A stretch of 64,000 bases of DNA from Leucaena leucocephala (GCA_037074615.1 CM073518.1:7688001-7752000); one strand, 5' to 3'; shown: positions 22,160 to 34,749, counted from the first letter of the stretch. A program made the numbers and translations. Notes: generated by a model from the sequence alone, not told the origin.

Positions 22160-25100
22160 GCCTGCAAAGTTTAGTTCCTTTAGTTGTTATCATATGAAAT
22201 TATCCTTTACTGTTCACATGCTCTCAATTTTCATACCATTTTGTGCACAATTGTAAATTTATCTTTGGATTTTGGCTCAACGAAAGTACTTATTTTGCCG
22301 GAAACTTCTTTTTTTTGTTTTGTATTGTGGGGTGTGATTCTTCCTTTTAATGTCATTAGGTGGACTGTGAGGGTTTTTTTATGGGCGTTTTGGGTGATGG
22401 AAATTTATCTGCAACGACTCAGTATTTGTTTGGATTCGTTTTTATTAAGTGTGTTTATACAATTGCAGATAAAACTCTTTTCACATACTTATCTTAGTAA
22501 ACTATAAAATCACATTTAAAAAGCCCTATTGAGACCTCAAATCACCAATACAAATAAGCATTCATCAAATGCCACTCACCTTAGTCCATGTAGTAGTTAC
22601 ATAAGTTTGAGTTAAGAGAGGGAATACTTGTTTATTTATCTATTATTATTTTCAGAAAATTAAAGTTCACTTGTTTGAAAAAATAAAAAACAAAAATTGC
22701 TATAATTATTAATCTTTGGAATGAAAGTTCTATTAATCTACTTTCAATGTTGGAGCATTCTAAGTAAGCATTATGTGGTTGTAACACTATTATTTTCTAT
22801 TTAACTAATTTAAATTAGATTAAAAAAATTAGTTAAATTAGTTAATATGGCATATTTTATCTAAAATATATTAATCATTTTCCTTAACTCTCTTTCTTAT
22901 TTAATTATTATTGAGGGAGTATCAATAAAGGTAATTTAAAAAAATAATAAATATAGAAAATAGACTTTATATTTATGATTAAAATTAATTATATAATTAG
23001 ATCCTATATTAAGAACTATAAGAGCATTGTTTTTTCTTCTTTTCAAAAAAAAAAAAATTAAAGTAAGCATTATGTCGTAGAATCACAAGTACTAATGTAA
23101 AAGTAATATATCATCAATCTAAAGCACAATTCCATACTCCTCTGAATTTGGTTGAATGTGTTTAAAAATATCCATAAACTTTTATCTAGGGAGTGCTCAA
23201 CACTATAATATTTTTAGAGGTACAAAAATACTTATAACGTTTAAAAACATGTACAAAAATACGAAATTCCGTCAACTTCAATTAGTTGACTTTTAGAGAA
23301 AAATTTTTTAAATAAAAATGGTGACATAGAAATAGATGTGGCATAATTTTATTCTAATTGATATCATCTATTATCTACTAATTAATATTAATTTATTATT
23401 TTTAAAAATTAAAATTTTTTAAGTCTTCGATCATACGACGGCAAATGAGCAGCGGCTCGTAGGGAGAAAATAGAGGAACAACCAATTAGCCATGAGTACG
23501 ACAAAGACAAGGAACAGGTATTTTTGCACATTTTCTTTAAATTTATAAAATATCTTCTGATTCATCTAATTCTAACGCGATTGGCCTCAAATGATATTTT
23601 TTATGTAAATGATTGTTATTTAAAAAATTAAAGTTAATATGTTGGCATTTGTGAATGTGTTTTCAACATTTTAAATTTCAATGTTATTTTTTATTAATAA
23701 AACTAAAGTTAAAGTGCACCTAATAGTTTAGAGTATTTTTTTTATATATATCTAGTAATATTCTAAAGTATTTTATAGTGTAGTACTATGAAGTATTTTA
23801 TTTAGATGTGTCCATCATTTTAAAATATTTTTAAATATATTTAGCATCTTAAATTATTTTTTTTATATTTGCCTAACAATCTAAAATATTTTTTAGTTCA
23901 TTCAGCGTTAAGACACAAAATATTGTAAGATATTGAACCAACCTGAAAAAAACTTCATGATGCTAATTGTAACACAAAATATTTTATAATACTAAATATA
24001 TTTTAAAGTACTAGATACTATAAAAAAAAACTTTGACGTTATGGATACACCTTAATCTATAAACTAACAGTATTAGAGTTACAAAACTAACTAATGTTCT
24101 CATTAACATATCTCTGTCTAAGAAACTTTATCGAGGGTAATTCAAAATAATTAAAAGCATTAATTAATTTAGTTGATTTTTTTTTTTATGTAAATTGTAA
24201 AGTTACTTACCGATTCTTATAACAATAACGGACTATTTGATTTGAAAAATAACTTACACATGTCACTTTCACATTTTATAATAGGATTGTTAAAAAATAA
24301 ACATCTCAAATACTAAATAATTACTCCAGACTATTATATATACAAATACAAGATACAATAAAAATTTAAAATTATTTTTTGCCATTATTTTGCTGATCTG
24401 GATATAAAAATAACTAGAATAAATCAGAGATACCTGTCAATCAGGAAATACCGTTAGATAAACGACAGGTTCTTCCAACTGATAATTAGGCACAGTGATA
24501 GTAACTTGTGAACTGTCGTCACTAGTGGAAAACCTTCGAGATTAAGATGAGAAAAGTAGGTCTCGCTCTGGACTCAGAAAACAATTGTACGATAAACTGA
24601 TTTTATTAATTGTTAATTTTCACCATCAAGAAATTAACCTTAAATAAACTGAGTCACTAACCTACTTTGGACTAGACCTAAATGACTACGGGTCACACTA
24701 AAAAATATTTGTTAATTTTTTAATTAATATCTAAATAGGTTGTATTATAATAATAAATATCTCACAATTATTACATGATTTTAAAATAAAAGTTAAAATA
24801 TATAAAATTTCTTTAAATTTTAGATCAGATAAACATATATTTATAATTTTCTTAACATTTTAAAGTTTAAAATTAACCTCCCAACACTTTTTTTAACCCA
24901 GAAACCCCATATCTTTTATGTTTTCTATTATCTTACTAACAAGAATTTCATGTGTGAGATTAATGAAATAAAAAATTAATAATTTGCTTTGCAAAGCTTA
25001 AACAAATGGTTAAAATGTAATTTTACAACGTAGCAAAGTACAAAAAACGCACACTAAAAATGTTGATAGACTAAATAATGCTTCGGGACGTGTGGGATGT

Positions 25101-25188
25101 GGGGAAGTGTTGGGTAATTCGCATGGCGGATTCATTCGAAGCTTCATGAATAATAAGGTGGAGAGTGACAGTCTTATTGCTGAGATTT
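22160..25188. other. AT-rich intergenic region after the WIP gene
   Basis: The first few hundred bases probably form the WIP 3' UTR. The rest is very AT-rich, with no supported exon. It contains a single arm of a fold-back repeat (23157-23420). The open frame at 22184-22507 is T-rich and has no domain-like features. Confidence 0.5.
23157..23420. repeat. Single arm of the long-TIR repeat seen at 32.2-32.7 kb
   Basis: About 260 bp, including GCTCAACACTATAATATTT, then ACAAAAATACTTATAACGTT and the end segment TTAATATTAATTTATTATTT, matches the left arm of the inverted-repeat element at 32160-32720. The second arm is absent here. Confidence 0.6.
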
Positions 25189-25758
25189 GGGTGTGTACTA
25201 TTTGGGCATAGATAGGATTTAAAAAAAATTATAAAAAAAAAAAAGAGTTTATAGACAACTTATAAAAAAAGATTTTTAGAGAAAAATTTATGAAAAAAAA
25301 ATAATTTTAGATAAATGAGTATTTGGATAATTATTTTTAGAATGATTTTTTATATTGGTAAATTACCAAAAATTGTATGATTTAATTTAAAGTAAGAAAG
25401 AGGAGAGAGGTAGAGAAAAGATAGGAGAAATGAGAGAGGTTAGATGAAAGAGGAGAGAGGAGAGATGGTAGAAAATAAAGATAAAAGAAGAGAGAGGAGA
25501 GAGGAGAGGGGTAGAGATGAGAGAGGAGAGAGGGTGTAAGAAAAAGTAGGGGTAAGATAGTAATTGGATAGTCCATAAACTCTTTTACTGTTGAAAAATA
25601 TGATTTTAATAGTTTATTCAAAACCATAGTTTTAAACTATAGTTTTGCCCAAAAGCACTTATAGACAAATATGGCTGTTTGTTTTAAAATTTTCCTAAAC
25701 TAAGGTTTTGCCCAAAAAAACTTCTAAAACCATAGTTTGAAAGATATCCAAACACACC
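25189..25758 (-). mobile_element. PIF-like MITE, family M, copy F
   Basis: The ends are GGGTGTG...TTTGG on the left and ATATCCAAACACACC on the right, with TTT on both flanks (25186-25188, 25759-25761). It contains the family core around ATAGTAATTGGATAGTCCAT and a long (GA)n-like interior. It is the reverse of copy A. The open frame across it (25382-25627, minus) comes from the CT repeat and is not a gene. Confidence 0.75.
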
Positions 25759-26161
25759 TTTAATTTAAAGTTGACTTGGGATCCTGACACCAAACATGTT
25801 AGAATCCAACTCTATTGATGTAGGATGTGTTTAGATTAGCAATGCAATAATATTTTTTTTATTTTAATCTGACTTAAAAAAATAGTATAATGTGATTTAT
25901 ATTTAGAATAATTTTTATAAAAAATTTAATTTGATAAAAAATTATTTGGATGAAGACACAAAATAGAGAAAAAAATGATTAATAAGTCAGAAATCCAAAG
26001 CTACAAGCTAAAAAAATAACTTCTACACAAAAGCTCATCTAGACCCAAAAGTCATATTTCAAAAACTATAAGCCTGAACATCATTTTGTCCCCAAAAAAT
26101 TACTTTTATCGATGGAATTGCATGTTTGGGGGGGCAAAACGCTCTCCCAAATATACTTGTA
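25759..26161. other. Spacer between two MITE copies
   Basis: AT-rich, with no exon or element end that I can support. Confidence 0.4.
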
Positions 26162-26712
26162 GGGCCTGTTTGGAAAGAATTTTGAAAAAGGGCTTATAAA
26201 AAAAAAGGGCTTATAGACAACTTATGGAAAAGGACTTTTGGAGAAGAATTTATAGAAAAAAAAGTAGTTTTGAGTAAATAGGTGTTTGGATAGTTATTTT
26301 TAGAATGACTTTTTATGGTGGTAAATTACCAAAAAGGGTATGATTTGATTTAAAGTAAGAGAGAGGAGGGAGTTAGAGAAAAGAGAAGAGAGAGGAGAGA
26401 AGAAAGAGAGGAGAAGGAGAGATGGTGTAAGAAAAAGTAGGAGAGAGGAGAGAGGGTGTAAGAAAAAGTAGGAGAGAGGAGAGAGGGTGTAAGAAAAAGT
26501 AGGGGTAAGATAGTAATTGGATAGTCCATAAGTGCTTTTACTGTTGAAAAAGCTATTTTAAATAGCTTATTCAAAACCATAGTTTTAAACCATGGTTTTG
26601 TCCAAAAGCACTTATGGACAAATAAACCTGTTTGTTTTGAAATTTCTCCAAACCGAGGTTTGGGTCAAAAGCTCTTTTAAAACCGCGATTTAGTAACTTA
26701 CCAAACATGCCC
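26162..26712 (-). mobile_element. PIF-like MITE, family M, copy B
   Basis: This 551-bp element has ends GGGCCTGTTTGG and, inverted, GGGCATGTTTGGTAAG. It is flanked by GTA on both sides (26159-26161, 26713-26715), a 3-bp duplication as made by PIF/Harbinger transposases. The interior GA-rich repeat and core match copy A in reverse, and it is the copy closest to A in sequence. Confidence 0.85.
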
Positions 26713-27435
26713 GTAGCTGAAATATAGTTGCTCTCAGGACCATCCAAGTATAGCATTATCGTTGAAACATATTGCAGAATGTGGATAAGTTATTTTATGT
26801 TTTGTTTTAAAAAAGTGATCCACCATAAAAAAATAACTTCTTACCATCATCATTGTCACTCGTCGACAACCACCTTTGCTGTTGGGTGCCAATGACCACC
26901 ACCACCAATGAGTATCCATTGTCAACGACCATCGGCATTGACCGCCTCCAATATCACCTGCCGTGACCACCATTGATGATCTCCACCATTGGCGACTTCC
27001 ACTAACAACCGCCACCATTTGCGATCACCCCAACAACCGCCATTAATTACTAGTGATAACCCTGACCATTGCCACCACCACCAAAACCTACGTAGGCAGC
27101 CACTATTGTTGTTGCTAACCGTCGATGAAGATCACTACTTCCGGCGATCGCTAGCAATGATTATTTAAGTTGATGTTATGAACGAGTATTTTTTGCTCGT
27201 TTATGTCATCGCTCAATCCTACGACTCTTTGTTCGTCGTTAATGTACTATCCACTCTATCTCTCATATTCTCTTAATTTTTAAAATTAATTTTAAAAATA
27301 ATTGTTCTAAATAAGTTTTTATGTTTTTTTATTTTCAAATATAATATTTTAGAAAAATTATCCAAACATTTTTTTTTGTTTCCAAAACTTGCTTTTAAAA
27401 ACAATTTTATAAAATTTTTTGAAAACAAAAACATA
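26713..27435. other. ACC/GGT-rich low-complexity tract, then AT-rich spacer
   Basis: Between about 26820 and 27160 the plus strand is a degenerate run of CCACC, GACCACC and CATTG-like triplets, much more GC-rich than its surroundings. The minus-strand frame over it (26734-27018) is therefore W/G/V-rich and not convincing as a protein. After 27250 the sequence returns to AT-rich. Confidence 0.5.
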
Positions 27436-29469
27436 GGACCCGTTTTAGTTGGTGGAAAGGGTTGGAACAATGGAAAATTGCCGACTAAATGGACGTTTAG
27501 TTGGCACTAGAAAAGAAAATAGTTTGATGAAAAATTAAGTAGAAAAATATACAAATGACCATATTATTCTTGATGAGTATTTATTAATTAGATTCATATT
27601 CTAATTTGAAAATCAAAATATTTAAAAATTCAATTATTCATAGAATAATTCATAAAAATATAATTTAAATAAATAAACATAAATATTCAATATAAGTATA
27701 AAGACACATGCATGTCAGATTCCGATTCCCTTAATTAGGACTTATTCTATTGAGCCTTAATAAGCCACAATCAAGGGACATCAGCCATTAAATTGTGATA
27801 TATAACTAAGAGGATCAAATATGTGTGGATTGCATGTTTGTAAATGATGTCATCTACACGTTCACAGAGAGGCAACTCAAATGGCCATGTTAGTGATTTA
27901 TTAGTTGTGAATGATATAATATAGAATTTGTAAGATTTAGAAATTAATGTCCATAAACTACGTGGCTTACAAATAACTCGAACTGGACTACTAAAGGAAT
28001 TAAGAAGGAGAGGAAAGAACGAAGCAAAAATAGAGAGGAAAATCGCACGAACTAAAACGTGGGAGAAACATGGACAAGGGTCAATCCTTTCTACAAAATC
28101 TCTGATTGGGACATAATTTTAGTTGGTGGGCATGATCAACAAGAAAGGTAATATGTTGATGGAAAAAGAAATTTAGAAAAAGAAGAAAGATGAAGAATCT
28201 ACCATGATCGAATGACCTTCAATATTTTAGGAATAATCATAGTAGGATTTTTTAGCGATTCTTGAAATTACTTGCAATGCTCTTAAGACTAACTTTATAA
28301 AAGACCAGAGCCGAACGAAATAATTCTAAGAGCAAATAATTTTTCTAGGAGAGAGTTGCCCTATTTTCCATGATGTAAAATAGAGTAATTTAGAAACCAG
28401 TGACTAAACTCAATTTTATGTAACTAAATTTATTTTATATAAATAAAATCGATTTCACTCATCTATTTTGTGGCTAAGGATATAATTCATTTGACTTATC
28501 AATATATAGCATAGCTTTGCCTAAATTGATTGTTAGAGTGAGAAAGCTATTTCGAATAACATAAATCCATATCAATTTATTATTTCAAGTTGCGCTATAC
28601 TTTTTGTTTCACCAACTCTCACTTTTTTTTAATATTTTTAAAATATCTCTTAAACCATAAATATATTTTATGTGAAACTTGTTTCATATGAAACTATACT
28701 CTAAATAAAGCTCAAGAGCATCAATCTTTATTTTAAAAAAAATTATATAAAGTATTTATACTTTTTAAAATATAGTATTGAGATATCACATCTTGTCTCC
28801 AGCCTCTATTTCTTCATTCAATTATATTTTTGATAGTACAATAAATTTTGAAATATGTCTTATTTTTTTAGAAACTAAACTCAAAGAGCTTTATAGTGAT
28901 AGATCATTTGTCAAATTTAAAGTTAAATTGAGAGATTTATATCTTTCTGAAAATATATTTCTCCAAAAATAGAAATTACAAATATGCTTCAGATTCAGCT
29001 TAGAGCAACAGAAGCTGAATCTTTGTACTAATTCTCTGACGCAACTAAGAGACAGTGTTAAGCTGTGAATATAGTTTAGAATTGTGAATCTAGAGCTGCT
29101 AAGAAGGAAGAGGAACAAAACAAGGAGGAAGAGAAAGTGGGTAAAGCTCCATCGACGGTTTCCTTGTTAAATTCAACTGATACAAAGTTTGGTGTTATAT
29201 CGGTTCGTGGTACAAGTAGGGATATGGAAGATGCAGTTTTAATTTATTCTGAAGTTGTTGCAGTTTAATTTAGGGGCAATTTCGTATTTCATTTGGACAA
29301 AAAATAGATCTACCAAAATAGGTGGTATTCCAATTTGCCTTATACAATAGAGAATCACATTTCCCAAGAAAATCACTTTCCACCTTTTCTTCCAACCAAA
29401 CGGCCGCTACCAAGGGAAAGTTCAAATTTTCCCTTTCTCTCTTTTGATTTTCCACCAATCAAATAGGCC
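27436..29469. mobile_element. 2-kb non-autonomous PIF-like element carrying a PP2C-like fragment, copy 2
   Basis: The left end is GGACCCGTTTTAGTTGGTGG and the right end, inverted, is GGCCTATTTGATTGGTGG. ATA lies on both flanks (27433-27435, 29470-29472). A 3-bp duplication and GG-start termini fit PIF/Harbinger. The outer parts are shared with 16143-18115, but the interior near the right end holds a different insert that resembles a host PP2C gene. No transposase is present, so mobility would depend on an element elsewhere. Confidence 0.65.
29090..29268 (+). pseudogene. PP2C-like protein phosphatase fragment
   Basis: One frame reads a K/E-rich stretch (AAKKEEEQNKEEEKVGKA), then KFGVISVRGTSRDMEDAVLI. 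Plant type-2C phosphatases begin their catalytic domain with a segment of the form FGV.SV.GRRR.MEDAV, whose MED aspartate/glutamate region lies at the metal site. Upstream codons contain stops and the frame ends soon after, so this is only the start of the domain, with no catalytic core. It lies inside the non-autonomous element at 27436-29469. The match is from memory of the family pattern and should be searched. Confidence 0.55.
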
Positions 29470-30204
29470 ATAAAAAATAGAAATAAATATATCTAAGAAT
29501 TTTATAAACATGTTTCAATATATAGAAATTACTAACGAGGTTGGGTCAACTGAAATTAGTTAATTTTTTATAATATAGTGAACTAAAATTTTTCTCATTA
29601 AAAGATTTCTCACATTTATTCTTTGATAATTACTTGAATATAATTATTTTTAATAAGAAAATACTTATACTTATAAAAGAATATAAAAATTAAATTAGAA
29701 TTTAATTTATTACCGAATATCGTATTTATTAAGAAGATTGTTAATTAATATGTAAGCATAAATTAATCATCAATTTTATTCTTAAAATCTTGTAATACTA
29801 AATTTAGTTAAAAATATTTTTAAGTCGATATGACTCAATACTTTCAATTTTTTTAGTTATAAAGCGACATCAATAATCCCAATTAGTAATATCACTTTAA
29901 TTTTTGAAAAATTTTATTTCTGTGATAGTAATTAATCATTAATCCTATTAATTTATTATATGATATTTCAAATGTTACTCTCAAATATTGCAATAACTAG
30001 TTCAATTAAAAGTGAATTTGGATTGATGCAATTCAATACTTTTAAAGATATACATGCATTATTGTTATAACAAATTAATTCAATCATGGTTCTTTAAGTT
30101 CCACACACCTTGTGAAATAAATACCGAGGAAAAATTTCTAATTATATATTAATAAATGAAAGAGATTCCACTTTATTAATTTAAGCTAACTTTACACAGT
30201 ATAA
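29470..30204. other. AT-rich spacer
   Basis: No exon, repeat end or element terminus that I can support. Confidence 0.5.
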
Positions 30205-30727
30205 GGGTGTGTTTGGATTAACTTTTGGAGAATATATTTTGGGAAAAATAGATTTTGGGAATAAAAATATTTGGATGATTAGTAGTAGAATCAATTTTTA
30301 TATTGGTAAATTACTAAAAAGGGTATGATATGATTAAAAGTAAGAGAGATGAAAGATGATGGAGAAGAAAGAGGAGAGAGGAGAGAGAAGAGAGTGTAGA
30401 GAGGAGAGAGGAGAGAGAAAAAGAGAGATAAGAGAAGAGAGAGGAAAGAGAAAAAAAAGATAAGAGAAGAGAGATGAGAGATGATAGAGAAAATAGAGGA
30501 GAGAGGAGAGAGAATGTAAGAAAAAGTAGGGTTAAAATAGTAATTGGATAATCCATAACCTAGATTTTAAACTAAAAGCTATTTTCAGTGGCTTATTCAA
30601 AACCTAGGTTTCAAACTGAGATTTTGCCCAAAATCAATTCTCAACAAAAATTATTGTTTGTATAAAAAAAATTTAAACCGCAATTTTACCTAAAATTAAT
30701 TTTAAAATCTAAGTGCCAAACAAACAC
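30205..30727 (-). mobile_element. PIF-like MITE, family M, copy C
   Basis: The ends are GGGTGTGTTTGG and, on the right, CCAAACAAACAC, with TAA on both flanks (30202-30204, 30728-30730). TAA is the classic PIF/Harbinger/Tourist target. The interior is GA-rich with the conserved ATAGTAATTGGATAATCCAT core. The frame at 30314-30556 (minus) is an artefact of the repeat. Confidence 0.85.
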
Positions 30728-30884
30728 TAAATATGGTGGCCTTTATTGCTAGAGCGGGGTCTTTCTTGGCTTTGGCACATATACTGTGCCAACACTCTCT
30801 CTCATCATTTTTTTCTGACAAACATATTGTGGGTAGGCAAAAATCATACTTTTACATAAAATATTGTTTCTTTTGTAAGGTTAG

Positions 30885-31597
30885 ACCTATTTAGTTAGGC
30901 CTTTAAGAAATAACTTATAAAAAAAATTTAGACAATTTAAAAAAAAATTAAAAAAAATTTATAGAAATAAAATAATTTTAAATAAATAAGTGTTTGGATA
31001 AGTATTATCAAAATGACTTTTATAATTAATAAATTATCAAAAAAAGTATAAGATAAAAAAAAATAATTCCCCCGTCTTTCTTTTTTCTCCCTCTATTTTC
31101 TCCTATTCTTTCCAGCAACGTGAAAGTAGCAGCATCAGAGATCATTACTGTCGGAGATCTGACAATAGAAGAAACAATAGTAGTGACAGACTAGCAGTGA
31201 CATGGACCATGACCTCCCAGCGACGACCACAAGGACTCTCCTCCCTCCTAGCAACATCATCTTTCTCCTCCGGTGACGATAACCCTTCACCCTCCCAGCA
31301 ATGGCGATGGCGACAACAGAAATGGTGACGAAAAGGAAGAGAAGAGAAGAGAAGACAAAGAAGATAGAGAATAGAAGATAGAGCATGCTAGAAAAAGTAG
31401 GAATAAAATAATAATTAAATAGTCTATAAACTCTTTTACTATTTCAGAAATTATTTTTATAAACTTATTCAAAAATATAGTTTAGTCCATAAGCCTTTTT
31501 TAAATAAATATAATTATTTATTTTAAAAATTTTATAAATTAAAATTTAAACTAAAAACTTTTTTAAAATTTTAGTTTCCTATGAATCTAAATAGACA
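30885..31597 (-). mobile_element. Divergent family M copy G with a GC-richer centre
   Basis: The termini are degraded (GACCTATTTAGTTAGG on the left; on the right, inverted, GTGTCTATTTAGATTC). The family core survives near 31410-31440. Instead of a pure GA repeat the centre (31110-31330) holds about 200 bp of more complex, GC-richer sequence with GCGACGACC and GGTGACGATAACC strings. Its boundaries are approximate. Confidence 0.5.
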
Positions 31598-32159
31598 CGA
31601 TAAAGCATTTATTCTAATTGCATCTTTCTTATCTTTTAAAACTATCCTAATACTTCTTTTTATTTTTTATCTCCTTAAAATTTTCTTCAAGTTTATTTTG
31701 ATAGTTAAATTTAAAATTTATACTTTCTAGTATTATCTCTTTTTTCATCTGAAATAATTACACTTAACATATGTTAGTTAAATTCCTAAAAGGTTTAATC
31801 ACAATCAAGTCAATGAACATTGACTCTATTCCTTTACTGATTCAACGATTAGTCCATTGTCAATAATGAATTTACTACTTAAAGGAAATTACACACATAT
31901 CTCAGAAAAGACAAAATATCACTATTAAATTTAATTAAATTATCAAATTGATATAAAGTTTTAAAGAATTCTAGGAGAAATTTATTACATCTATGGTATG
32001 ATCTTTTTTTCTCTTTGGATTACTAAAATAAATAGATAGATAGATGAGTAAAATTTTAAAAAACTTAACGCAGTAGAACTTTTTAACAATTCAGCCTTTG
32101 CAATAAATTTAAAATTTAAATATCTTTAATTTATTGTCATTTTGAAAAATCACTGAATG
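31598..32159. other. AT-rich spacer
   Basis: No exon or element that I can support. Confidence 0.5.
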
Positions 32160-32720
32160 AAAGGAGAAAAGTACAAAAATATCTATGAAGTTTTACTTCA
32201 GGGTCGCCCAACGCTATATATTTTATTTGGGTGCAAAAGTAACTATAACATTATAAAAATATATAAAAATATCAAATTTTATTAGTTAACTGTTAGAAAG
32301 AGAACTTTTAATTAAAAATGCTAATATAAATATAGATATAATATAATTATGTCCTAATTGGTATTATCTGTTGTCTATCAACTAATATTAATTTATTATT
32401 TTTAAAATTTTATTAAAAAATAGAGATACATTTAGGGGACAAACAGGAGGTCTTATACTAATTCTTAATTTTTTTTAAAAATAATAAATTAATATTAGCT
32501 AACAAATAATGGACGATGCTAACTAAGTCATAATTATATCACGTCTACGTCAATGGCAACATTTTTAATCAAAAGTTCTATCTTTAATATTCAACTAATG
32601 AAATTTAGCATTTTTATACCTATTTTATAATGTTATGGTTACTTTTATATTTTAAAAAAAGCTATATGGTGTTAAACACCCAAGGATAAAATTTATAGAT
32701 ATTTCTGAACCTTTACCCTC
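32160..32720. mobile_element. Fold-back element with two ~260-bp inverted arms
   Basis: The left arm (about 32165-32412) and right arm (about 32460-32718) are imperfect reverse complements. They share GTAACTATAACATTATAAAA / GTAACCATAACATTATAAAA and end near the centre with TAATATTAATTTATTATTTT. The short middle (32413-32459) is unique. A transcript would fold into a long hairpin. Relatives of single arms occur at 23157-23420 and about 38560-38690. Target duplications are not clear, so the superfamily is left open. Confidence 0.7.
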
Positions 32721-33059
32721 GAATAAATGAGGATAAATATTAAGAGGTTGTTGATCTTAACCGAACTGAGTCACAATGGAATAAGCCTGAAATAAATATA
32801 TTTTACTTTTTATTTACAAAAAATTACTTAACAAATAACATTTGACTCATGTTATCAATTTTTTTAGTTAATATTGAGTCTAACTAATGATTCAGATACT
32901 AATCAATAACAATAAAAAGAGTTCCCCTTCTTACGCTGTGAAACTGAGTATTTTATTTTTTCCACAACTAAAATTTTCTTCTCTGAATCAAATTTTTTCT
33001 TTATATACATGTATGTAAAACACAGAGAACATAAGCTTCATAGGATTCTGGCAATCACA
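32721..33059. other. Spacer
   Basis: AT-rich with nothing recognised. Confidence 0.4.
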
Positions 33060-33476
33060 CTACTGACGGCAAAAAATATCGGATTAGTCTATACCCCTGG
33101 TTAAGTGAGATCGGTTTAAGATACTAGAAATTCTACTGAAAAAGAAAACAGAAAAAAGTGAAACTGAAGAAGATGCCCCATCTTCTGTTTTTTGAATGAT
33201 TAGTTTTCCATTATATATACACATGTACATAAGAACATAAATCCAGTGTTTTACTGAAGATAATCCAAGTAATAGAAAGATCTCTATCCAGACCATACAA
33301 ACTTATTCTTACAAAGTCTCCCCTCTAGAACCCTAACCTTCCAGCCTTCAGAACCTTCCTTTATTTCCTACTGAGGGCATAACTAAGTTTCTACTATGAT
33401 GTTTATATAACCAGTAATGTCCTTATAGGACTATTACTTTTTAGATTATGATAATTCTACCCCTTGATCCTTACAA
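33060..33476 (-). mobile_element. Possible solo LTR remnant
   Basis: On the minus strand the block starts TGTAAGGATCAAGGGGTAG at about 33476. It contains a TATATAAAC box near 33405, then a leader and a TTCAGTAAAACACTGG-like stretch. This layout resembles a short LTR. The CA end and a target duplication were not found, so the assignment is tentative. The frame at 33084-33296 is probably not a gene. Confidence 0.3.
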
Positions 33477-33720
33477 AGAGTTTAGTTAATAGTCGTCTCT
33501 TTATACTATTGCCCTTTTGTTAAAATTTTTAAGATAAACTGAATATTGATTGAAGGTTAAAGAACTGTTTTTATTGATATGCGAAATACAGCACTTAAGG
33601 GTAGCAACTACAATACTTGATGGTTCACTACTTTTGCAATTTACAGAGCTTTATATAGAGCTGGGCATTCCCAACTTTAGTTACATAATACATAACTCTA
33701 GTTTACTTTTAGAAACTATA
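33477..33720. other. Flank of the Harbinger element
   Basis: Unassigned AT-rich sequence. Its last three bases, ATA (33718-33720), are the target duplication of the element that follows. Confidence 0.4.
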
Positions 33721-34023
33721 GGCCATGTTTGGTACCTAGCAATGGGGGCTTGGGATTGGCATAGGGATAGGGAATGAGCTAATTGAACTGTTTGATATGT
33801 AACATTAGGTAAACTTTAGGATTGAACAATATCACATAAGTGAGATTGGGTAGTACTACCTTTCCCCCTGGTATTACATTTTCAATCTTGAGATTAAAAT
33901 TTTTGAAGACAAAAATATCCCTGTTTGTACTAATATTTAGACAAAATTACCCTTGCCCTAGATTTATATATGGGTCTCATTCATTGCCTTCTTCTCGCAA
34001 GGACGCCGTTAGTTTTTCATCGT

Positions 34024-34131
34024 GCTCGGGGAGAAGAAAGCAGCTATCTGTAACAGACATCGCTTGGTCTTCATCTCGCTCGGGGAGAAGAAAGCAGCTA
34101 TCTGTAACAGACATCGCTCTATCTTTATTGC
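34024..34131. repeat. 54-bp tandem repeat near the 5' end of the Harbinger element
   Basis: GCTCGGGGAGAAGAAAGCAG begins at 34024 and again at 34078, a 54-bp period with nearly two full copies. Each copy also contains CTGTAACAGACATCGCT. Subterminal repeats of this sort can be transposase-binding sites, but that is inference. The open frames across it on both strands are repeat artefacts. Confidence 0.85.
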
Positions 34132-34749
34132 TCTCGGTCGTCATCGCTCTCAATAAGTCTCTCTTGGTCTTCATTGTTGTCACTCGTTGACGATAATAGT
34201 AATCTAGTTACTTGCTTATAGAACTCAATGGTGATTTTGTTCATTGTTCATTGCTCGATTTCTCTTTGTTTGGTCATTGTTTATTGCTTGGTCTTTATTG
34301 CTCTCGCTCGCTTGTTCATTGTTCATCGCTCAGTTTCTAATTTTGTTCATTGTTGGTGAATCATCGTTTCTAATGTAATTTTGTTAGTTGGGTAATAGAG
34401 CTCAATGGCATTTTACCTAGAATAAAGCCTCATTGTGATCAAAATAAAGCCTCCTTATTTTACCTAGGTTATGAATTCAAAGCATTTGTTTTGTTTCTAC
34501 TAGAACAATATACTGCAACACCATCTGTCCTCCCCTAGAACTTTTATATGAGATAAATTTCATTTAGAAAGGGGGGGGGAATACCAGTAGGAAACTTTAC
34601 TTTGTTTACTGCTCAATTTTATTGTCACAAGGGTGTTACTTGAATAAATTGTTTGTCTTTTACTTTATTTTTACTGCTTACTATATTTTGATTTAGTTGA
34701 ACTTAGAGAATACTTATATTTGTATTTAATTATAATTGGTTACACAGTT

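Noticed and set aside
21874..22167. 97-codon minus-strand frame
   Set aside because: It is antisense to the coiled coil and KASH tail of the WIP gene.
26734..27018. 94-codon W/G/V-rich minus-strand frame
   Set aside because: It comes from a degenerate ACC/GGT tract; there is no domain pattern or splice context.
33977..34183. Frames on both strands across the 54-bp repeat
   Set aside because: They exist only because 54 is a multiple of three; composition is repetitive and the two strands exclude each other.
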